From Bacillus sp. AFS041924 (GTDB taxonomy: Bacteria > Bacillota > Bacilli > Bacillales > Bacillaceae_G): a stretch of DNA of 55,509 nt. The translations under genes and the position numbers were made by a program. Each line of letters starts with the position of its first letter. The first letter of the stretch is position 1. This document shows, piece by piece, positions 1 to 9,134 of this stretch. The stretch covers positions 1 through 55,509 of the forward strand of contig NZ_NULG01000026.1 in the NCBI RefSeq assembly GCF_002577195.1. Direction: 5' to 3'. The notes below the pieces were generated by a model. That model had not been told where the DNA came from and ran no database searches. It was given only the letters and a program-made list of their open reading frames with translations.

Positions 1-118
1 AACAGAGCCTAATTTTTAAAGATTTAGATCAAATTTGCTTTTTTCCAATTAAACTGACTAAATTTTATCATTTGTAAGCTATTATACCGTAACTGGTATG
101 GGTAATTTTTCATCTTAT

Positions 119-307
119 TTGCGATTTCTTTAGTTTTAATTGCAGTTTTGCTAATTTTATTTGCTATTCTTGAAATTTAATTGCTGTTTTGTCAATTTTA
201 ATCGCGATTATCAAATTTTATTTGCAGTTCTTCAATTATTTGCACCATAGCACCTTTTATTTGCACGGTTAGCCCTTCTTATTTGCGCTGCTATAAGACT
301 TATTTGC
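119..307. repeat. Ten-copy degenerate 21-bp-period array, core ATTTGC
   Basis: Ten copies of the core A(T/A)T(T)GC, usually preceded by TTTT, begin (first T of TTGC/TCGC) at 119, 140, 161, 181, 202, 222, 240, 261, 283 and 304. The step is 18-22 bases, mostly 20-21, or two turns of B-DNA. The sequence between cores is poorly conserved (AT-rich). No open reading frame or known RNA family is recognised here. The array sits downstream of the pdp terminator. Function unknown. Confidence 0.8.
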
Positions 308-360
308 AGATCAGACCTTATAACCACTACTCTTTTTGTTTTTCATTTCTGCCGTAATAA

Positions 361-398
361 AAAAGCTATTCTCATTTTATTTCCTGAGAATAGCTTTT
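361..398 (-). terminator. Intrinsic terminator of the deoB-punA-pdp operon
   Basis: A 14-bp perfect inverted repeat (AAAAGCTATTCTCA and its complement) with a 10-base loop lies just after the pdp stop codon, with T residues following in the minus-strand direction. Confidence 0.85.
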
Positions 399-405
399 AA
401 TCATT

Positions 406-1713
406 TTATGCTTCCATAATTAAATCATAAACTAAAGTAGGTTCTTCTACTTTTTCAGAAGAAATTTTAATATTTTCTAGTAAGTCTTTTTCTACTTCAC
501 TAATATCTTCTGTGTTTGAATAAACAGTTACTAGTGAATCGCCTTTTTTAACTGCATCGCCAACTTTTTTGTTTAGCATTAAGCCAACTGCTAAGTCAAT
601 AACAGATTCTTTTGTAGCACGGCCAGCACCTAGTTTCATTGCAGCAGTTCCTACAGCATCAGCTACGATTCGTGAAACATAACCATCTTGCTGTGCTACT
701 ACTTCTTTTAAATATTTAGCTTGTGGTAGTTTTGATGGATCATCTACTACTGAACCGTCTCCACCTTGCGCTACTAAAAATGCTTTAAATACTTCTAAAG
801 CTTTTCCGTTTTTCATATTTTCTAACAGTTTAGCTCTTGCTTCTTCTAATGTGTCCGCTTTTTTAGCTAATACGACCATTTGGCTACCTAAAACTAAGCA
901 TAATTCTTCTAGATCTTTTGGACCTTCGCCTTTTAATGTGTCAATAGCTTCTTTAACTTCTAAAGCATTACCAATTGCAAAACCTAATGGTTGACTCATA
1001 TCTGAAATTACTGCAACAGTTTGTCTACCAACGTTGTTTCCAATTTTAACCATCGCTTTTGCTAAATCACGTGCATCATCGATATCTTTCATAAATGCAC
1101 CTGCACCAGTTTTAACATCTAAAACTATTGCGTCAGCACCAGCAGCAATTTTTTTGCTCATAATTGAACTTGAAATTAATGGGATTGAGTTAACAGTTGC
1201 TGTTACATCACGTAATGCATATAACTTTTTATCAGCAGGAGTTAAGTCTCCTGTTTGTCCGATAACAGCTACTTTAATATCATTAACTTGTTTAATAAAT
1301 TCATCTTCTGTTAATTCTACATGGAACCCTTCTACTGCTTCTAATTTATCGATCGTACCACCTGTGTGACCTAATCCACGTCCACTCATTTTAGCAACTG
1401 GAATATCTAAAGATGCTACTAATGGTCCTAATACTAGTGTAGTTGTATCACCTACACCGCCAGTTGAATGTTTATCTACTTTGATTCCTTCAATATTTGA
1501 AAGATCGATTGTATCACCAGAATGAACCATAGCCATTGTTAAATCACTATATTCTTTCTCTGTCATGCCCTTTAAAAATACAGCCATCGCAAAAGCACTC
1601 ATTTGATAATCAGGTACACTACCGTCAGTAAAGCCTTTAATGACAAAATTGATTTCTTCTGTTGTTAATGTTTTTCCATCTCGCTTTTTTTCGATTAAAT
1701 CTACCATTCTCAT
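406..1713 (-). CDS. pdp: Pyrimidine-nucleoside phosphorylase
   Basis: Phosphorolysis of uridine, thymidine and deoxyuridine to the base and (deoxy)ribose-1-phosphate in the cytoplasm. The 435-residue protein has the usual family length. It carries the phosphate-binding segment [12 protein letters not shown] (residues 81-92) and the family signature [11 protein letters not shown] (110-120), and the C-terminal PYNP domain is complete. It is the last gene of a minus-strand run deoB-punA-pdp, in which the sugar phosphate made by the two phosphorylases is isomerised by DeoB. In B. subtilis pdp belongs to a different operon (dra-nupC-pdp), so this arrangement differs. The start at 1713 has AGAGG 11 bases upstream. 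Confidence 0.96.
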   Translation of the reverse strand: MRMVDLIEKKRDGKTLTTEEINFVIKGFTDGSVPDYQMSAFAMAVFLKGMTEKEYSDLTMAMVHSGDTIDLSNIEGIKVDKHSTGGVGDTTTLVLGPLVASLDIPVAKMSGRGLGHTGGTIDKLEAVEGFHVELTEDEFIKQVNDIKVAVIGQTGDLTPADKKLYALRDVTATVNSIPLISSSIMSKKIAAGADAIVLDVKTGAGAFMKDIDDARDLAKAMVKIGNNVGRQTVAVISDMSQPLGFAIGNALEVKEAIDTLKGEGPKDLEELCLVLGSQMVVLAKKADTLEEARAKLLENMKNGKALEVFKAFLVAQGGDGSVVDDPSKLPQAKYLKEVVAQQDGYVSRIVADAVGTAAMKLGAGRATKESVIDLAVGLMLNKKVGDAVKKGDSLVTVYSNTEDISEVEKDLLENIKISSEKVEEPTLVYDLIMEA

Positions 1714-1761
1714 TTTTGGAAACGCCTCTTTCTAATTTGTGTATATTACTTCTAATGAAAA

Positions 1762-1910
1762 GTGACTTCTACAAAATGCAGAAGTCCCAAACTGTTGACA
1801 AACGCTCGCTTTCTTCGTTGCATCGCCTATCTGCGGTGCTCATTACCGTTTGAAAATCAAGCTTTTGTGTTTTGTCTACACACCGTGACTTCTACAAAAT
1901 GCAGAAGTCC
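1762..1910. repeat. Two identical 26-bp hairpin repeats flanking a 97-bp spacer
   Basis: An exact 26-base direct repeat occurs at 1762-1787 and 1885-1910. Each copy contains the hairpin GACTTCT-N8/9-AGAAGTC. The spacer holds the word AAACGCTCGCTTTCTTC, which recurs at the very end of the window (55493-55509), and TTTGTCTACACAC, which recurs beside terminators at 10148-10171 and 18655-18678. The right copy is followed by a T-rich run on the plus strand, the left one by a T-rich run on the minus strand, so both can act as terminators between punA and pdp. It looks like a dispersed intergenic element. Confidence 0.7.
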
Positions 1911-1955
1911 TTTTATTTTTCGTAAACTTTTTTTGTATGATTAAAAAACTTTCTA

Positions 1956-2774
1956 TTAACCGATTTTGCGGATAATTTCTTTTACTAATGATAAAAATGA
2001 TGCTCTTACTTTTTGGGTTGTTTCAATTACTTCTTCATGGTTTAGAGGTTGGTCTAAAATACCTGCTGCCATGTTTGAAATACATGAAATACCAAGTACA
2101 CGTAATTCAGCATGTCGAGCAACAATTACTTCAGATACTGTAGACATACCTACCGCATCAGCACCTAATGTTCTAAACATACGAATTTCAGCTGGTGTTT
2201 CATAAGAAGGTCCTGTTAATGCAGCATAAACTCCCTCTTGCATCTTAACATTTACTTCCTTCGCAGCATCTTTAGCCAGTTCTCTTAATTCACGGTCATA
2301 CGGATATGACATATCAACAAAACGAACACCAAGCTCTGGATTATTTGGTCCAATTAATGGGCTTGTACCTGTAAAGTTGATGTGGTCTGTAATTAACATT
2401 AAATCACCAGGCTCAAATGAAGTATTAACTCCACCTGCTGCATTTGTTACGATTAATTTTTCTACACCTAATTCTTTCATAATACGTACTGGGAACGTAA
2501 CTTTTTCCATGCTGTAGCCTTCATAGAAGTGAACTCTCCCTTGCATTGCTACTACTTCAATACCATGAATTGTTCCGAATACTAGTTGACCTTCATGACC
2601 TTCCACTGTTGATGTTGGATATTCAGGAATCGTATGATACGGAATTTTTTCTTGGTTTTCTATTTCATCTACTAGAATTCCTAAGCCTGAACCTAGAATC
2701 AATCCAATTTTAGGCTGTCTGTCAACCTTACTTTTAATAAAACTAGCGGCTTTATCGATATTTTCTTTATTCAT
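1956..2774 (-). CDS. punA: Purine nucleoside phosphorylase (trimeric PNP-I type)
   Basis: Cleaves guanosine/inosine-type nucleosides with phosphate to base and (deoxy)ribose-1-phosphate. The 272-residue protein shows the N-terminal phosphate loop GSGLG, HEGQ, the TNAAGG core motif and the GPSYETPAE substrate segment of the trimeric family (B. subtilis PupG). An upstream in-frame GTG at 2786 lies inside the ribosome binding site AAGGTGGAG, so the ATG at 2774 (6-7 bases after it) is the better start. It lies 13 bases downstream of deoB, in the same operon. Confidence 0.95.
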   Translation of the reverse strand: MNKENIDKAASFIKSKVDRQPKIGLILGSGLGILVDEIENQEKIPYHTIPEYPTSTVEGHEGQLVFGTIHGIEVVAMQGRVHFYEGYSMEKVTFPVRIMKELGVEKLIVTNAAGGVNTSFEPGDLMLITDHINFTGTSPLIGPNNPELGVRFVDMSYPYDRELRELAKDAAKEVNVKMQEGVYAALTGPSYETPAEIRMFRTLGADAVGMSTVSEVIVARHAELRVLGISCISNMAAGILDQPLNHEEVIETTQKVRASFLSLVKEIIRKIG

Positions 2775-2787
2775 ATATAACTCCACC

Positions 2788-3969
2788 TTATCTCAATTTT
2801 TCTAAAAAACTTGATCCATGTGATGGCATTTTAATACTAAAGTTTTCTGCAATTGTCGCCCCAACATCAGCAAAAGTTTTCGGTATTTCTAATTCTTTAC
2901 CTTCTGAAAACTGTTTACTATAAACAAGTAATGGTACATATTCTCTTGTGTGGTCTGTACCATGGAAGGTTGGGTCATTACCATGATCAGCAGTAATGAT
3001 TAATAAATCATCATCTTTCATTAGTTCAAATACTTCCGGTAGTCTTGCATCATACTCTTCAAGTGCTTTTCCGTAACCTAATGGATCACGACGATGACCA
3101 TAAACTGCATCAAAGTCAACTAAATTTAAGAAGCTTAATCCTTTGAAGTCCATTTTTAATGTATCAATTAATTTATCCATACCATCCATATTTGAAACAG
3201 TACGTAAAGCTTTCGTAATACCTTCTCCATCAAAGATATCTGCAATTTTACCTATTGAGATTACATCAAAATTTGCATCCTTCAGCTCATTCATAACTGT
3301 ACGTCCAAATGGTTTTAATGCATAGTCATGACGATTCGGTGTACGTTTGAAGTTTCCAGGTTCACCTACAAATGGTCTCGCAATTACACGACCAATCATG
3401 TATGGATCATCTAATGTTAATTTACGAGCAATCTCACAATAACGATACAAATCTTCTAAAGGTACAATTTCTTCATGAGCTGCAATTTGTAAAACTGAAT
3501 CAGCAGACGTATAGACGATTAAATCACCTGTTTTCATATGTTGCTCACCAAGTTCAACTAAAATCTCTGTCCCTGAAGCTGGTTTATTCCCAATTATTTT
3601 ACGATCAAAATGACCTTCTAATTCACTTATTAATTCTTTAGGGAAACCATCTGCAAATACTTTAAATGGTTTATCAATATGTAAACCCATCAATTCCCAA
3701 TGGCCGGTCATTGTGTCTTTTCCTACTGATGATTCTTCCATTTTTGTATAATAGGCAAGTGGTTGATCAGCTTTTGGAATCCCATTCAATTCTCTGATGT
3801 TACTTAAACCTAGTTTTGCCATGTTCGGCATATGTAATCCATTCATTTCTTCAGCAATATGACCTAGTGTATCTGAACCAACATCATTAAATTTTTCTGC
3901 ATCAGGAGCTTCTCCAATCCCTACAGAATCCATAACAACGAGGAACACTCTATTAAATTTTTTATTCAT
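2788..3969 (-). CDS. deoB: Phosphopentomutase
   Basis: Interconverts (deoxy)ribose-1-phosphate and (deoxy)ribose-5-phosphate, taking the products of the phosphorylases PunA and Pdp encoded downstream into central metabolism. The 393 residues match the family length. Alkaline-phosphatase-superfamily metal sites are visible: [13 protein letters not shown] near the N-terminus, the KDTMTGHWE segment with the phosphorylated threonine, and ADHGNDP/GTDHTRE near the C-terminus. A strong TAGGAGG ribosome binding site precedes the ATG. The deoB (drm)-pupG order is the same as in B. subtilis, but map and a terC gene separate it from xerD here. Confidence 0.97.
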   Translation of the reverse strand: MNKKFNRVFLVVMDSVGIGEAPDAEKFNDVGSDTLGHIAEEMNGLHMPNMAKLGLSNIRELNGIPKADQPLAYYTKMEESSVGKDTMTGHWELMGLHIDKPFKVFADGFPKELISELEGHFDRKIIGNKPASGTEILVELGEQHMKTGDLIVYTSADSVLQIAAHEEIVPLEDLYRYCEIARKLTLDDPYMIGRVIARPFVGEPGNFKRTPNRHDYALKPFGRTVMNELKDANFDVISIGKIADIFDGEGITKALRTVSNMDGMDKLIDTLKMDFKGLSFLNLVDFDAVYGHRRDPLGYGKALEEYDARLPEVFELMKDDDLLIITADHGNDPTFHGTDHTREYVPLLVYSKQFSEGKELEIPKTFADVGATIAENFSIKMPSHGSSFLEKLR

Positions 3970-4016
3970 TTGTTTTCCTCCTAACTCATCAAAACAAACT
4001 GAAACATAACAATAGC

Positions 4017-4065
4017 GTCAGATGTCTGACAACTAAAGTATACTTATTGTCCTATTTCTTTTCAA
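4017..4065 (-). promoter_or_regulatory. deoB operon sigma-A promoter with palindromic operator at +1
   Basis: On the minus strand TTGAAA (4065-4060), a 17-base spacer and TATACT (4042-4037) form a near-consensus promoter. The predicted start is near 4030. A palindrome GTCAGATGTCTGAC occupies 4017-4030, exactly over +1 to +14, where a repressor would block initiation. The regulator is not encoded in the window; a DeoR/nucleoside-responsive repressor is a guess. Confidence 0.65.
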
Positions 4066-4220
4066 GGATTATATTTTCCAATTTGTGTCTATTGATACTA
4101 TAATTCCCCAGATTACTGTAATTTGACATAAAAATTTCTTAAATATAAATTCTTTTTTTCTAGATACTAATCATGATAATCTGTTAATTTTTTCACCCTG
4201 AAAATTGAACAAAAATAAAA

Positions 4221-4241
4221 GCCCAGCTATTTTAACTGGGC
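4221..4241 (-). terminator. Terminator of the terC gene
   Basis: GCCCAG-N9-CTGGGC hairpin followed on the minus strand by TTTTATTTTTG, 12 bases after the terC stop codon. Confidence 0.85.
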
Positions 4242-4252
4242 CATTTAATGAA

Positions 4253-4954
4253 TTATGCTGTTTGATCTTGAGAATTTGCAATTTGTTGTTTTTGAGCTTT
4301 TCTTTTAGCAACAATTGTACCTGCTACTACTACGATTAAAGTCATTCCAATTTTAAAGATAGTAGTGATTGTTTCATTTTCAAAAACATCTTTTATCATT
4401 TTGTCATGAGTAATCATACCTGCTGCAGTCCAAGCTAAAATACCAGAACCAATTGTTGTAATAATAGGGAATTTGTTCATTACTTTCATTAATAACGAGC
4501 TTCCACCTACGATAATTGGAATTGAAATTAAGATCCCAACAACGATTGCAACTATATTACCGTGTGATACACCAGCTAAAGCTAAAACATTGTCAAGACT
4601 CATTAAAGCATCTGCAATGATAATTGTTTTAATTGCTCCCCATAATGTAGCACCGCTTTTAACGTCATCGTGTCCTGCATCATCGACTAATAATTTAAAT
4701 GCAATCCATAATAACATTAAACCTCCAAATGCATAAATTAATGGGATTTTTAGTAAAAATACGACTACTGCTGCAAATATAATGCGTAGTCCAATCGCAC
4801 CAGCTGTACCATATAAAACTGCTTTTTTCTTTTGATCTCCTGGTAAATTCTTTGCTGCTAATGCAATTAGAATAGCATTATCACCACTTAATAACAGGTC
4901 GATAAAAATTACATTTAGTAGTACACCTAAACTTAATCCTTCAAATAAATCCAT
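4253..4954 (-). CDS. TerC-family membrane protein, probable Mn2+ exporter (YkoY-like)
   Basis: Integral membrane protein of 233 residues with about seven hydrophobic segments. The TerC hallmark acidic residues lie in membrane segments: LLSGDNAILIALA near the N-terminus and DALMSLDNVLALAG in the middle. B. subtilis relatives YkoY/YceF export manganese and help metallate exoenzymes. A yybP-ykoY manganese riboswitch lies in the leader (5013-5168), which supports Mn2+ as substrate. The ATG follows AAGGGGGAAGAGAC. Monocistronic, with its own terminator. Substrate assignment is by family and riboswitch. Confidence 0.9.
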   Translation of the reverse strand: MDLFEGLSLGVLLNVIFIDLLLSGDNAILIALAAKNLPGDQKKKAVLYGTAGAIGLRIIFAAVVVFLLKIPLIYAFGGLMLLWIAFKLLVDDAGHDDVKSGATLWGAIKTIIIADALMSLDNVLALAGVSHGNIVAIVVGILISIPIIVGGSSLLMKVMNKFPIITTIGSGILAWTAAGMITHDKMIKDVFENETITTIFKIGMTLIVVVAGTIVAKRKAQKQQIANSQDQTA

Positions 4955-5012
4955 GTCTCTTCCCCCTTATAAACTACTATTTTAGTAAACAACCTGTACC
5001 CGTGCCTACAAA

Positions 5013-5168
5013 ATAAAAAGACCCTTGCCAATAGTTGTAGATCTACGGCAAAGGTCTTGCTGAGCATACAATAGGTATGCCAACAAAGCCGATGAGAAAA
5101 GTTTCTCATGAACTGACGACTTTGTTTCAGGATTTCTCCTGACGCTACTCCCCTTTGGAGTATTCGAT
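5013..5168 (-). ncRNA. yybP-ykoY manganese riboswitch with expression-platform terminator
   Basis: Read on the minus strand, the leader has the conserved AAAGGGGAGTAGCGTC segment (around 5158-5143), a central stem and the second conserved stretch CAGCAAGACCTTTGCC. The last overlaps a terminator hairpin, AAGACC...GGGTCTT (5058-5019) followed by TTTTTATTTT. This is the standard layout: Mn2+ binding competes with the terminator and turns on the downstream exporter. Boundaries are approximate. Confidence 0.88.
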
Positions 5169-5322
5169 TGTTTGTTAATAATATAATACTATTCGACCTA
5201 GTCCATTATGTCAATAGATTTTAATACATTTTTAATTTAAGGTTTTCTCGTTAACAACCTTTTACGCATTCATAATATTTATATTTACATGACCATTCAA
5301 TGTCAATATTTTACTTAAAAAT

Positions 5323-6069
5323 TTATTGCTTTGTTAAAATTTTTGGTCCATTACTTGTTATGGCTAATGTATGTTCATATTGAGCTGAATTTTTACCATC
5401 TCTTGTTCTTGCTGTCCAGCCGTTACTATCCATTGTTGAGTGCCAAGATCCTAAATTAATCATCGGTTCGATCGTAATAACCATTCCTTCTCGAAGTCTT
5501 AATCCTTTCCCTGCCAAACCGAAATGTGGGACATATGGTTCTTCATGCAAAGTCGGTCCGATACCGTGGCCAGTAAAATCACGCACTACAGAATAATCTA
5601 ATGATTCTGCGTAAGATTGAATCGCAAAGCCAATATCTCCTATACGATTACCTACTACAGCCTGTTCAATACCTTTATATAAGCATTCTTCGGTTACTTT
5701 TAATAATTCTATGTTTTCTTTGGAAATATTCCCCACACCGTAAGTCCAAGCAGAATCAGCAAGTGCTCCATTTAAATTTACAACCATATCAATGGTAACA
5801 ATATCTCCATCTTTTAACGGTTTTTTACGAGGAAATCCGTGGCAAATTTCGTCATTAATTGATGCGCAAGTTGCATATTCATAACCTCGATACCCTTTTT
5901 GCTCTGGCTTCGCTCCGTTTTCAGCTAAAAACTTTTCTACGAATTGATCGATTTCCCAAGTTGTAATACCTGGTTTGATCATTTTTGCAATTTCCTTATG
6001 TGTAGCAGCTAATAATTTCCCTGCTTCATTCATTAAGTTAATTTCACGTTCAGTCTTAATTGTAATCAT
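5323..6069 (-). CDS. map: Methionine aminopeptidase type I
   Basis: Removes the initiator methionine from nascent proteins. The 248-residue protein has all five metal ligands of the family: the D of TIDMVV, the D of ALADSAW eleven residues on, the H of GHGIG, the E of ITIEPM and the E of QYEHT. The ATG at 6078 is one base from GAGAGG; the ATG at 6069, nine bases after GAGAGG, is the better start. This is probably a second, stand-alone MAP (like B. subtilis YflG), because the essential copy normally sits in the ribosomal-protein cluster; that copy is not visible here. Confidence 0.94.
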   Translation of the reverse strand: MITIKTEREINLMNEAGKLLAATHKEIAKMIKPGITTWEIDQFVEKFLAENGAKPEQKGYRGYEYATCASINDEICHGFPRKKPLKDGDIVTIDMVVNLNGALADSAWTYGVGNISKENIELLKVTEECLYKGIEQAVVGNRIGDIGFAIQSYAESLDYSVVRDFTGHGIGPTLHEEPYVPHFGLAGKGLRLREGMVITIEPMINLGSWHSTMDSNGWTARTRDGKNSAQYEHTLAITSNGPKILTKQ

Positions 6070-6162
6070 TTTATTCATCCTCTCAATAACCTAGTTCAGT
6101 TCATCTATGATTAATTTAATATATTACGCTTTTTACAATATAACAATCATTTTAAAAGAAAA

Positions 6163-6183
6163 AAGAGCTTAATTTAAGCTCTT
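6163..6183 (-). terminator. xerD terminator with upstream TTTGGGACTTTGT motif
   Basis: AAGAGCTT-N5-AAGCTCTT hairpin followed on the minus strand by TTTTTTCTTTT. On the gene side (6207-6191) lies TTTTGGGACTTTGT, a sequence found next to other terminators of this window. Confidence 0.85.
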
Positions 6184-6266
6184 AATGTTTAAACAAAGTC
6201 CCAAAATATAATGTTTTAGACTAAATGAAAAATTTCTTTCTGCCAGTCCTTGTTATCTGTCTATAT

Positions 6267-7193
6267 TTAAGCTCTTGGATGAAACTCTTTGTAAACATCC
6301 TTCAGTCTATTTTTCGTAACATGAGTATAAATTTGTGTTGTAGATATATCTGCATGTCCTAACATTTCTTGAACCGATCTCAAATCAGCTCCATTTTCTA
6401 ATAAATGTGTTGCAAATGAATGACGTAAAGTATGCGGTGTTAATTCATGCTGAATATTTGCTTTTTCAGCTTGTTTTTTTAAATTTTTCCAAAATCCTTG
6501 TCTAGACATTCTATTTCCATGATGATTTAAGAAAAAAGCATCATTATTTGTTTTTCCAGTTAATTCTTTTCTCGCTAATCTTAAATAGTTTTCAATTGAT
6601 TCAATCGCTAGCTTACCTAAAGGAATGATTCTTTCCTTACTTCCTTTACCTAAGCATCGAACAAATCCCATCGTTAAATTAATGTCAGATAAATTTAATG
6701 ATAATAACTCTGACACACGCATTCCTGTAGCATATAACAATTCTAACATTGCTTTATCTCTTAATCCAAATGTTGAATGATTAGGTACTTCTAATAAAGC
6801 CTCTACTTCCTGTAGTGATAAAACCTTTGGAAGCACTTTAGGCGCTTTTGGAATTTCTATTAATAATGAAGGATCGTCTTTCATTCCATCAACTTCACGA
6901 ATTAAAAATTGATGAAATGAGCGAATTGTTGCTAATTGACGAGCCATCGTTCGAGCCGTTAAATCTCTTTCTTTTAAATATTTTAAATAACTAATAATAT
7001 GTATCCTAGTTATATTTGAAAGACCATTTATATTTTCAACAACGTCCAAATATTTTCCGTAGCTTTCCAAATCTTTACTATATGATAGAATTGTATTTTT
7101 AGATAAACCTTTTTCAACTTGGATAAAATGGATATAATCCTCTGCTGCAAAATCAAACTCTTTTTTAAAAGGTGTTTTATCAGTCGTTGTCAC
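6267..7193 (-). CDS. xerD: Tyrosine recombinase XerD (RipX)
   Basis: Chromosome dimer resolution recombinase acting with XerC/CodV at dif. The 308-residue protein has an N-terminal SAM-like core-binding domain (about 15-100) and the C-terminal catalytic domain with R of [11 protein letters not shown] in the beta-hairpin, HxxR as [12 protein letters not shown] of [13 protein letters not shown] and the Tyr nucleophile in that same segment. The start is a GTG at 7193 preceded by GGGGAG at nine bases. It follows yqzK with 6 bases between, as in B. subtilis (fur-yqzK-ripX). Confidence 0.96.
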   Translation of the reverse strand: MTTTDKTPFKKEFDFAAEDYIHFIQVEKGLSKNTILSYSKDLESYGKYLDVVENINGLSNITRIHIISYLKYLKERDLTARTMARQLATIRSFHQFLIREVDGMKDDPSLLIEIPKAPKVLPKVLSLQEVEALLEVPNHSTFGLRDKAMLELLYATGMRVSELLSLNLSDINLTMGFVRCLGKGSKERIIPLGKLAIESIENYLRLARKELTGKTNNDAFFLNHHGNRMSRQGFWKNLKKQAEKANIQHELTPHTLRHSFATHLLENGADLRSVQEMLGHADISTTQIYTHVTKNRLKDVYKEFHPRA

Positions 7194-7199
7194 ATTACA

Positions 7200-7418
7200 T
7201 TACTCCCCGTTTTGATAAAACCGTACCAATTGGTTAAGCGCACCATCCTTCTGATGATTGTCCACCTTTAACATAGAGCCTTCTGGTCGGTCATATCGAT
7301 GCATATTTTCATATTCAGAATGAATCCATTGAATAGCAAAATAAAATAAAATTGTGCATGTGATGAATAAAATTGCAATTTTTATTACATTAAAAACAAT
7401 ACTTGCTCTTTTTTTCAT
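7200..7418 (-). CDS. yqzK: YqzK-like small membrane protein (DUF4227)
   Basis: A 72-residue protein with one N-terminal hydrophobic segment (about 9-29, preceded by KKR) and a hydrophilic tail rich in charged residues. It sits between fur and xerD, the same place as B. subtilis yqzK, which it resembles in length and layout. Function is unknown. RBS AAGGTGG precedes the ATG. Confidence 0.85.
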   Translation of the reverse strand: MKKRASIVFNVIKIAILFITCTILFYFAIQWIHSEYENMHRYDRPEGSMLKVDNHQKDGALNQLVRFYQNGE

Positions 7419-7552
7419 ATGACCACCACCTTTTTGCTAGAAGTAAAGACATCATTACTACATACTATGCAAAAATTGGACAAATCATACTTCAATAAAT
7501 AGTAAAAATTAACATTCATCATATCCAGTGTCTTTTTTTAAAGACGTAAAAA

Positions 7553-7635
7553 AGAGCAGACTCTTTTTATTGAACTGCTCTACTTTTTAAGAATTAAAAA
7601 TAAAATGATTTTAATAAATTAAAATCATTTTATTA
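7553..7635 (-). terminator. Tandem hairpins after fur
   Basis: A long AT-rich perfect hairpin (AATAAAATGATTTTAA and complement, 7600-7635) overlaps the fur stop codon. A second hairpin AGAGCAG-N17-CTGCTCT follows (7553-7583), with a TTTTTTACG tail on the minus strand. Confidence 0.75.
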
Positions 7636-8082
7636 CTCTTCGTTTTGATCATGGCAACGATGACATACACCATGAAATGATAATCGATGATCTTTAATTT
7701 TAAAATTCCAACGTTCTTCAACTGTCTTTTCAACTTCACTTAATAGATTTTCATGAATTTCATCTACTGCTCCGCAAACCGTGCATATTAAATGATGGTG
7801 AAAATGTTGAGCACCTTCATGTCTTAAGTCGTATCTAGAAACTCCATCACCAAAATTTATTTTATCAACAATTGTTAACTCAGTTAGTAATTCTAACGTA
7901 CGATAAACAGTAGCAAGTCCAATTTCCGGCGATTTTTCTTTCACTAGGAGGTAAACATCTTCTGCACTAAGGTGATCTTCTTCGTTTTCTAATAAAACAC
8001 GAACAGTGGATTCCCGTTGTGGTGTTAATTTATATCCTGCTAAATGTAGTTGTTTCTTTATTCGTTCAACTCGTTCTTCCAT
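7633..8082 (-). CDS. fur: Ferric uptake regulator
   Basis: Fe2+-responsive repressor. The 149-residue protein is almost colinear with B. subtilis Fur: winged-helix domain with GLATVYRTLELL as the recognition helix, then the metal-binding dimerisation domain with HFHHH and two CxxC zinc motifs (CTVC, CHRC). An in-frame GTG at 8091 overlaps the GAGGGA ribosome binding site. The ATG at 8082, nine bases after it, gives the length of the B. subtilis protein and was chosen. Confidence 0.97.
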   Translation of the reverse strand: MEERVERIKKQLHLAGYKLTPQRESTVRVLLENEEDHLSAEDVYLLVKEKSPEIGLATVYRTLELLTELTIVDKINFGDGVSRYDLRHEGAQHFHHHLICTVCGAVDEIHENLLSEVEKTVEERWNFKIKDHRLSFHGVCHRCHDQNEE

Positions 8083-8149
8083 TCTTTTCACTCCCTCGCC
8101 ACTTGATAATAATTATAACAAAGAAAGAGAAAGTGTCAAAAATTATTTG

Positions 8150-8800
8150 TTAATTTTTTGTAACAATTATTTCTGAGATGGCTTTTAAAAAATAAGTTGA
8201 ACCATATGCCTCAATAATACTTGCAATACTTAAGCAAACCGCAACTAATCCGAAAACAATAGAATATGAGACTAATTGTTTCATAATTGGTTCATTATCG
8301 TTTTTAATAAATTGCTTTCGAATCATCCGAATGGAAAGCTGAACAGCTAAAACCGTTAGTAGTATATATAATGGTAATACAATAACATTTTGTGGGAATA
8401 CAGAAGAAAAAGCTAATAAAATACCGTGCCAACCTAATTGATTTACTAAAAAACCAACAGTAAATCCAACTACCAACCCTTTCATAAATAATAAAATAAG
8501 AATGATTGGTAATCCAATTATTGAAATTCCTAATACCCAAATTAACGCTAAAAACTTCAAATGCGAAGAATAGCTAGATAGGAATACTTCATTCCCACTA
8601 ATATAATCTCCATTATTAACTTGTCCAAAAAAATGTGTAATAAAGGATAGAATATCCTGCTTTTGGCTCACATTCATACTATTAACAATAACCGCTCCAA
8701 ACACTACTCCAAAAAGTAAAATCACACTAACAAAAATATAGAGTGACAAATAATCTTTAACATGTTTTTTCATCGTTGATTGGATTGAGCTTCTTGTCAT
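8150..8800 (-). CDS. spoIIM: Stage II sporulation protein M
   Basis: Membrane component of the DMP (SpoIID-M-P) machine that dissolves septal peptidoglycan and drives forespore engulfment. The 216-residue protein has about five membrane segments and the conserved SpoIIM blocks FGAVIVNSMN, LGISIIGLPIILILLFMKG and VGFTVGFLVNQ. The longer reading frame begins at 8848, but AGGAG lies eight bases before the ATG at 8800, giving almost the B. subtilis length (about 214). Located beside fur, as in B. subtilis. Shows that the host sporulates. Confidence 0.95.
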   Translation of the reverse strand: MTRSSIQSTMKKHVKDYLSLYIFVSVILLFGVVFGAVIVNSMNVSQKQDILSFITHFFGQVNNGDYISGNEVFLSSYSSHLKFLALIWVLGISIIGLPIILILLFMKGLVVGFTVGFLVNQLGWHGILLAFSSVFPQNVIVLPLYILLTVLAVQLSIRMIRKQFIKNDNEPIMKQLVSYSIVFGLVAVCLSIASIIEAYGSTYFLKAISEIIVTKN

Positions 8801-9093
8801 GATATCATCTCCTGGACTATATTCTCTCTTCATTTTATGAGTGGACAAGTAATTTATTCTATTTATTTATAAAAGTCTAAAGAATTACGATCGTTAAGAG
8901 AATTTATGAACAAGTTTATTCCTTAAAATAAACAACTAATAATCTGCTTTTGATTTGTGACATCTTATCTAAGAAAGAAGAACGTTGATTACCACTGCAT
9001 GTTCATGCTTCAATTAGGTAATTTAGATCATTACTTTAATAAGTTTTTTCATGTTAGCTTTAAAAAAAGTTACCGTAATTTATCTAATTCATA
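8801..9093. other. Intergenic region upstream of spoIIM
   Basis: AT-rich, no gene seen on either strand. It should contain the spoIIM promoter; I could not identify a convincing sigma-E or sigma-A element. Confidence 0.5.
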
Positions 9094-9134
9094 AAAAAAG
9101 CTGCTTAAGTCTGGGACGACTTAAACAGCTTTTT
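9094..9134 (-). terminator. Terminator of the alpha/beta hydrolase gene
   Basis: Long hairpin: AAAAAAAGCTG(C)TTAAGTC, loop TGGGAC, and its complement ending in a run of T. It abuts the stop codon of the hydrolase gene at 9135. Confidence 0.85.

Noticed and set aside
119-307. CRISPR array
   Set aside because: Repeat units are short and degenerate with 21-base steps, there are no conserved 24-40 base repeats with unique spacers, and no cas genes occur in the window.
1034-1369. Plus-strand ORF of 111 codons opposite pdp, and similar ORFs opposite asnS, the Mo enzyme and others
   Set aside because: They are antisense shadows of clear genes with no start signals or family resemblance.
1762-1910. 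Terminal repeats of an insertion sequence
   Set aside because: The 26-base repeats are direct, are themselves hairpins, enclose only about 97 bases without a gene, and show no target duplication.
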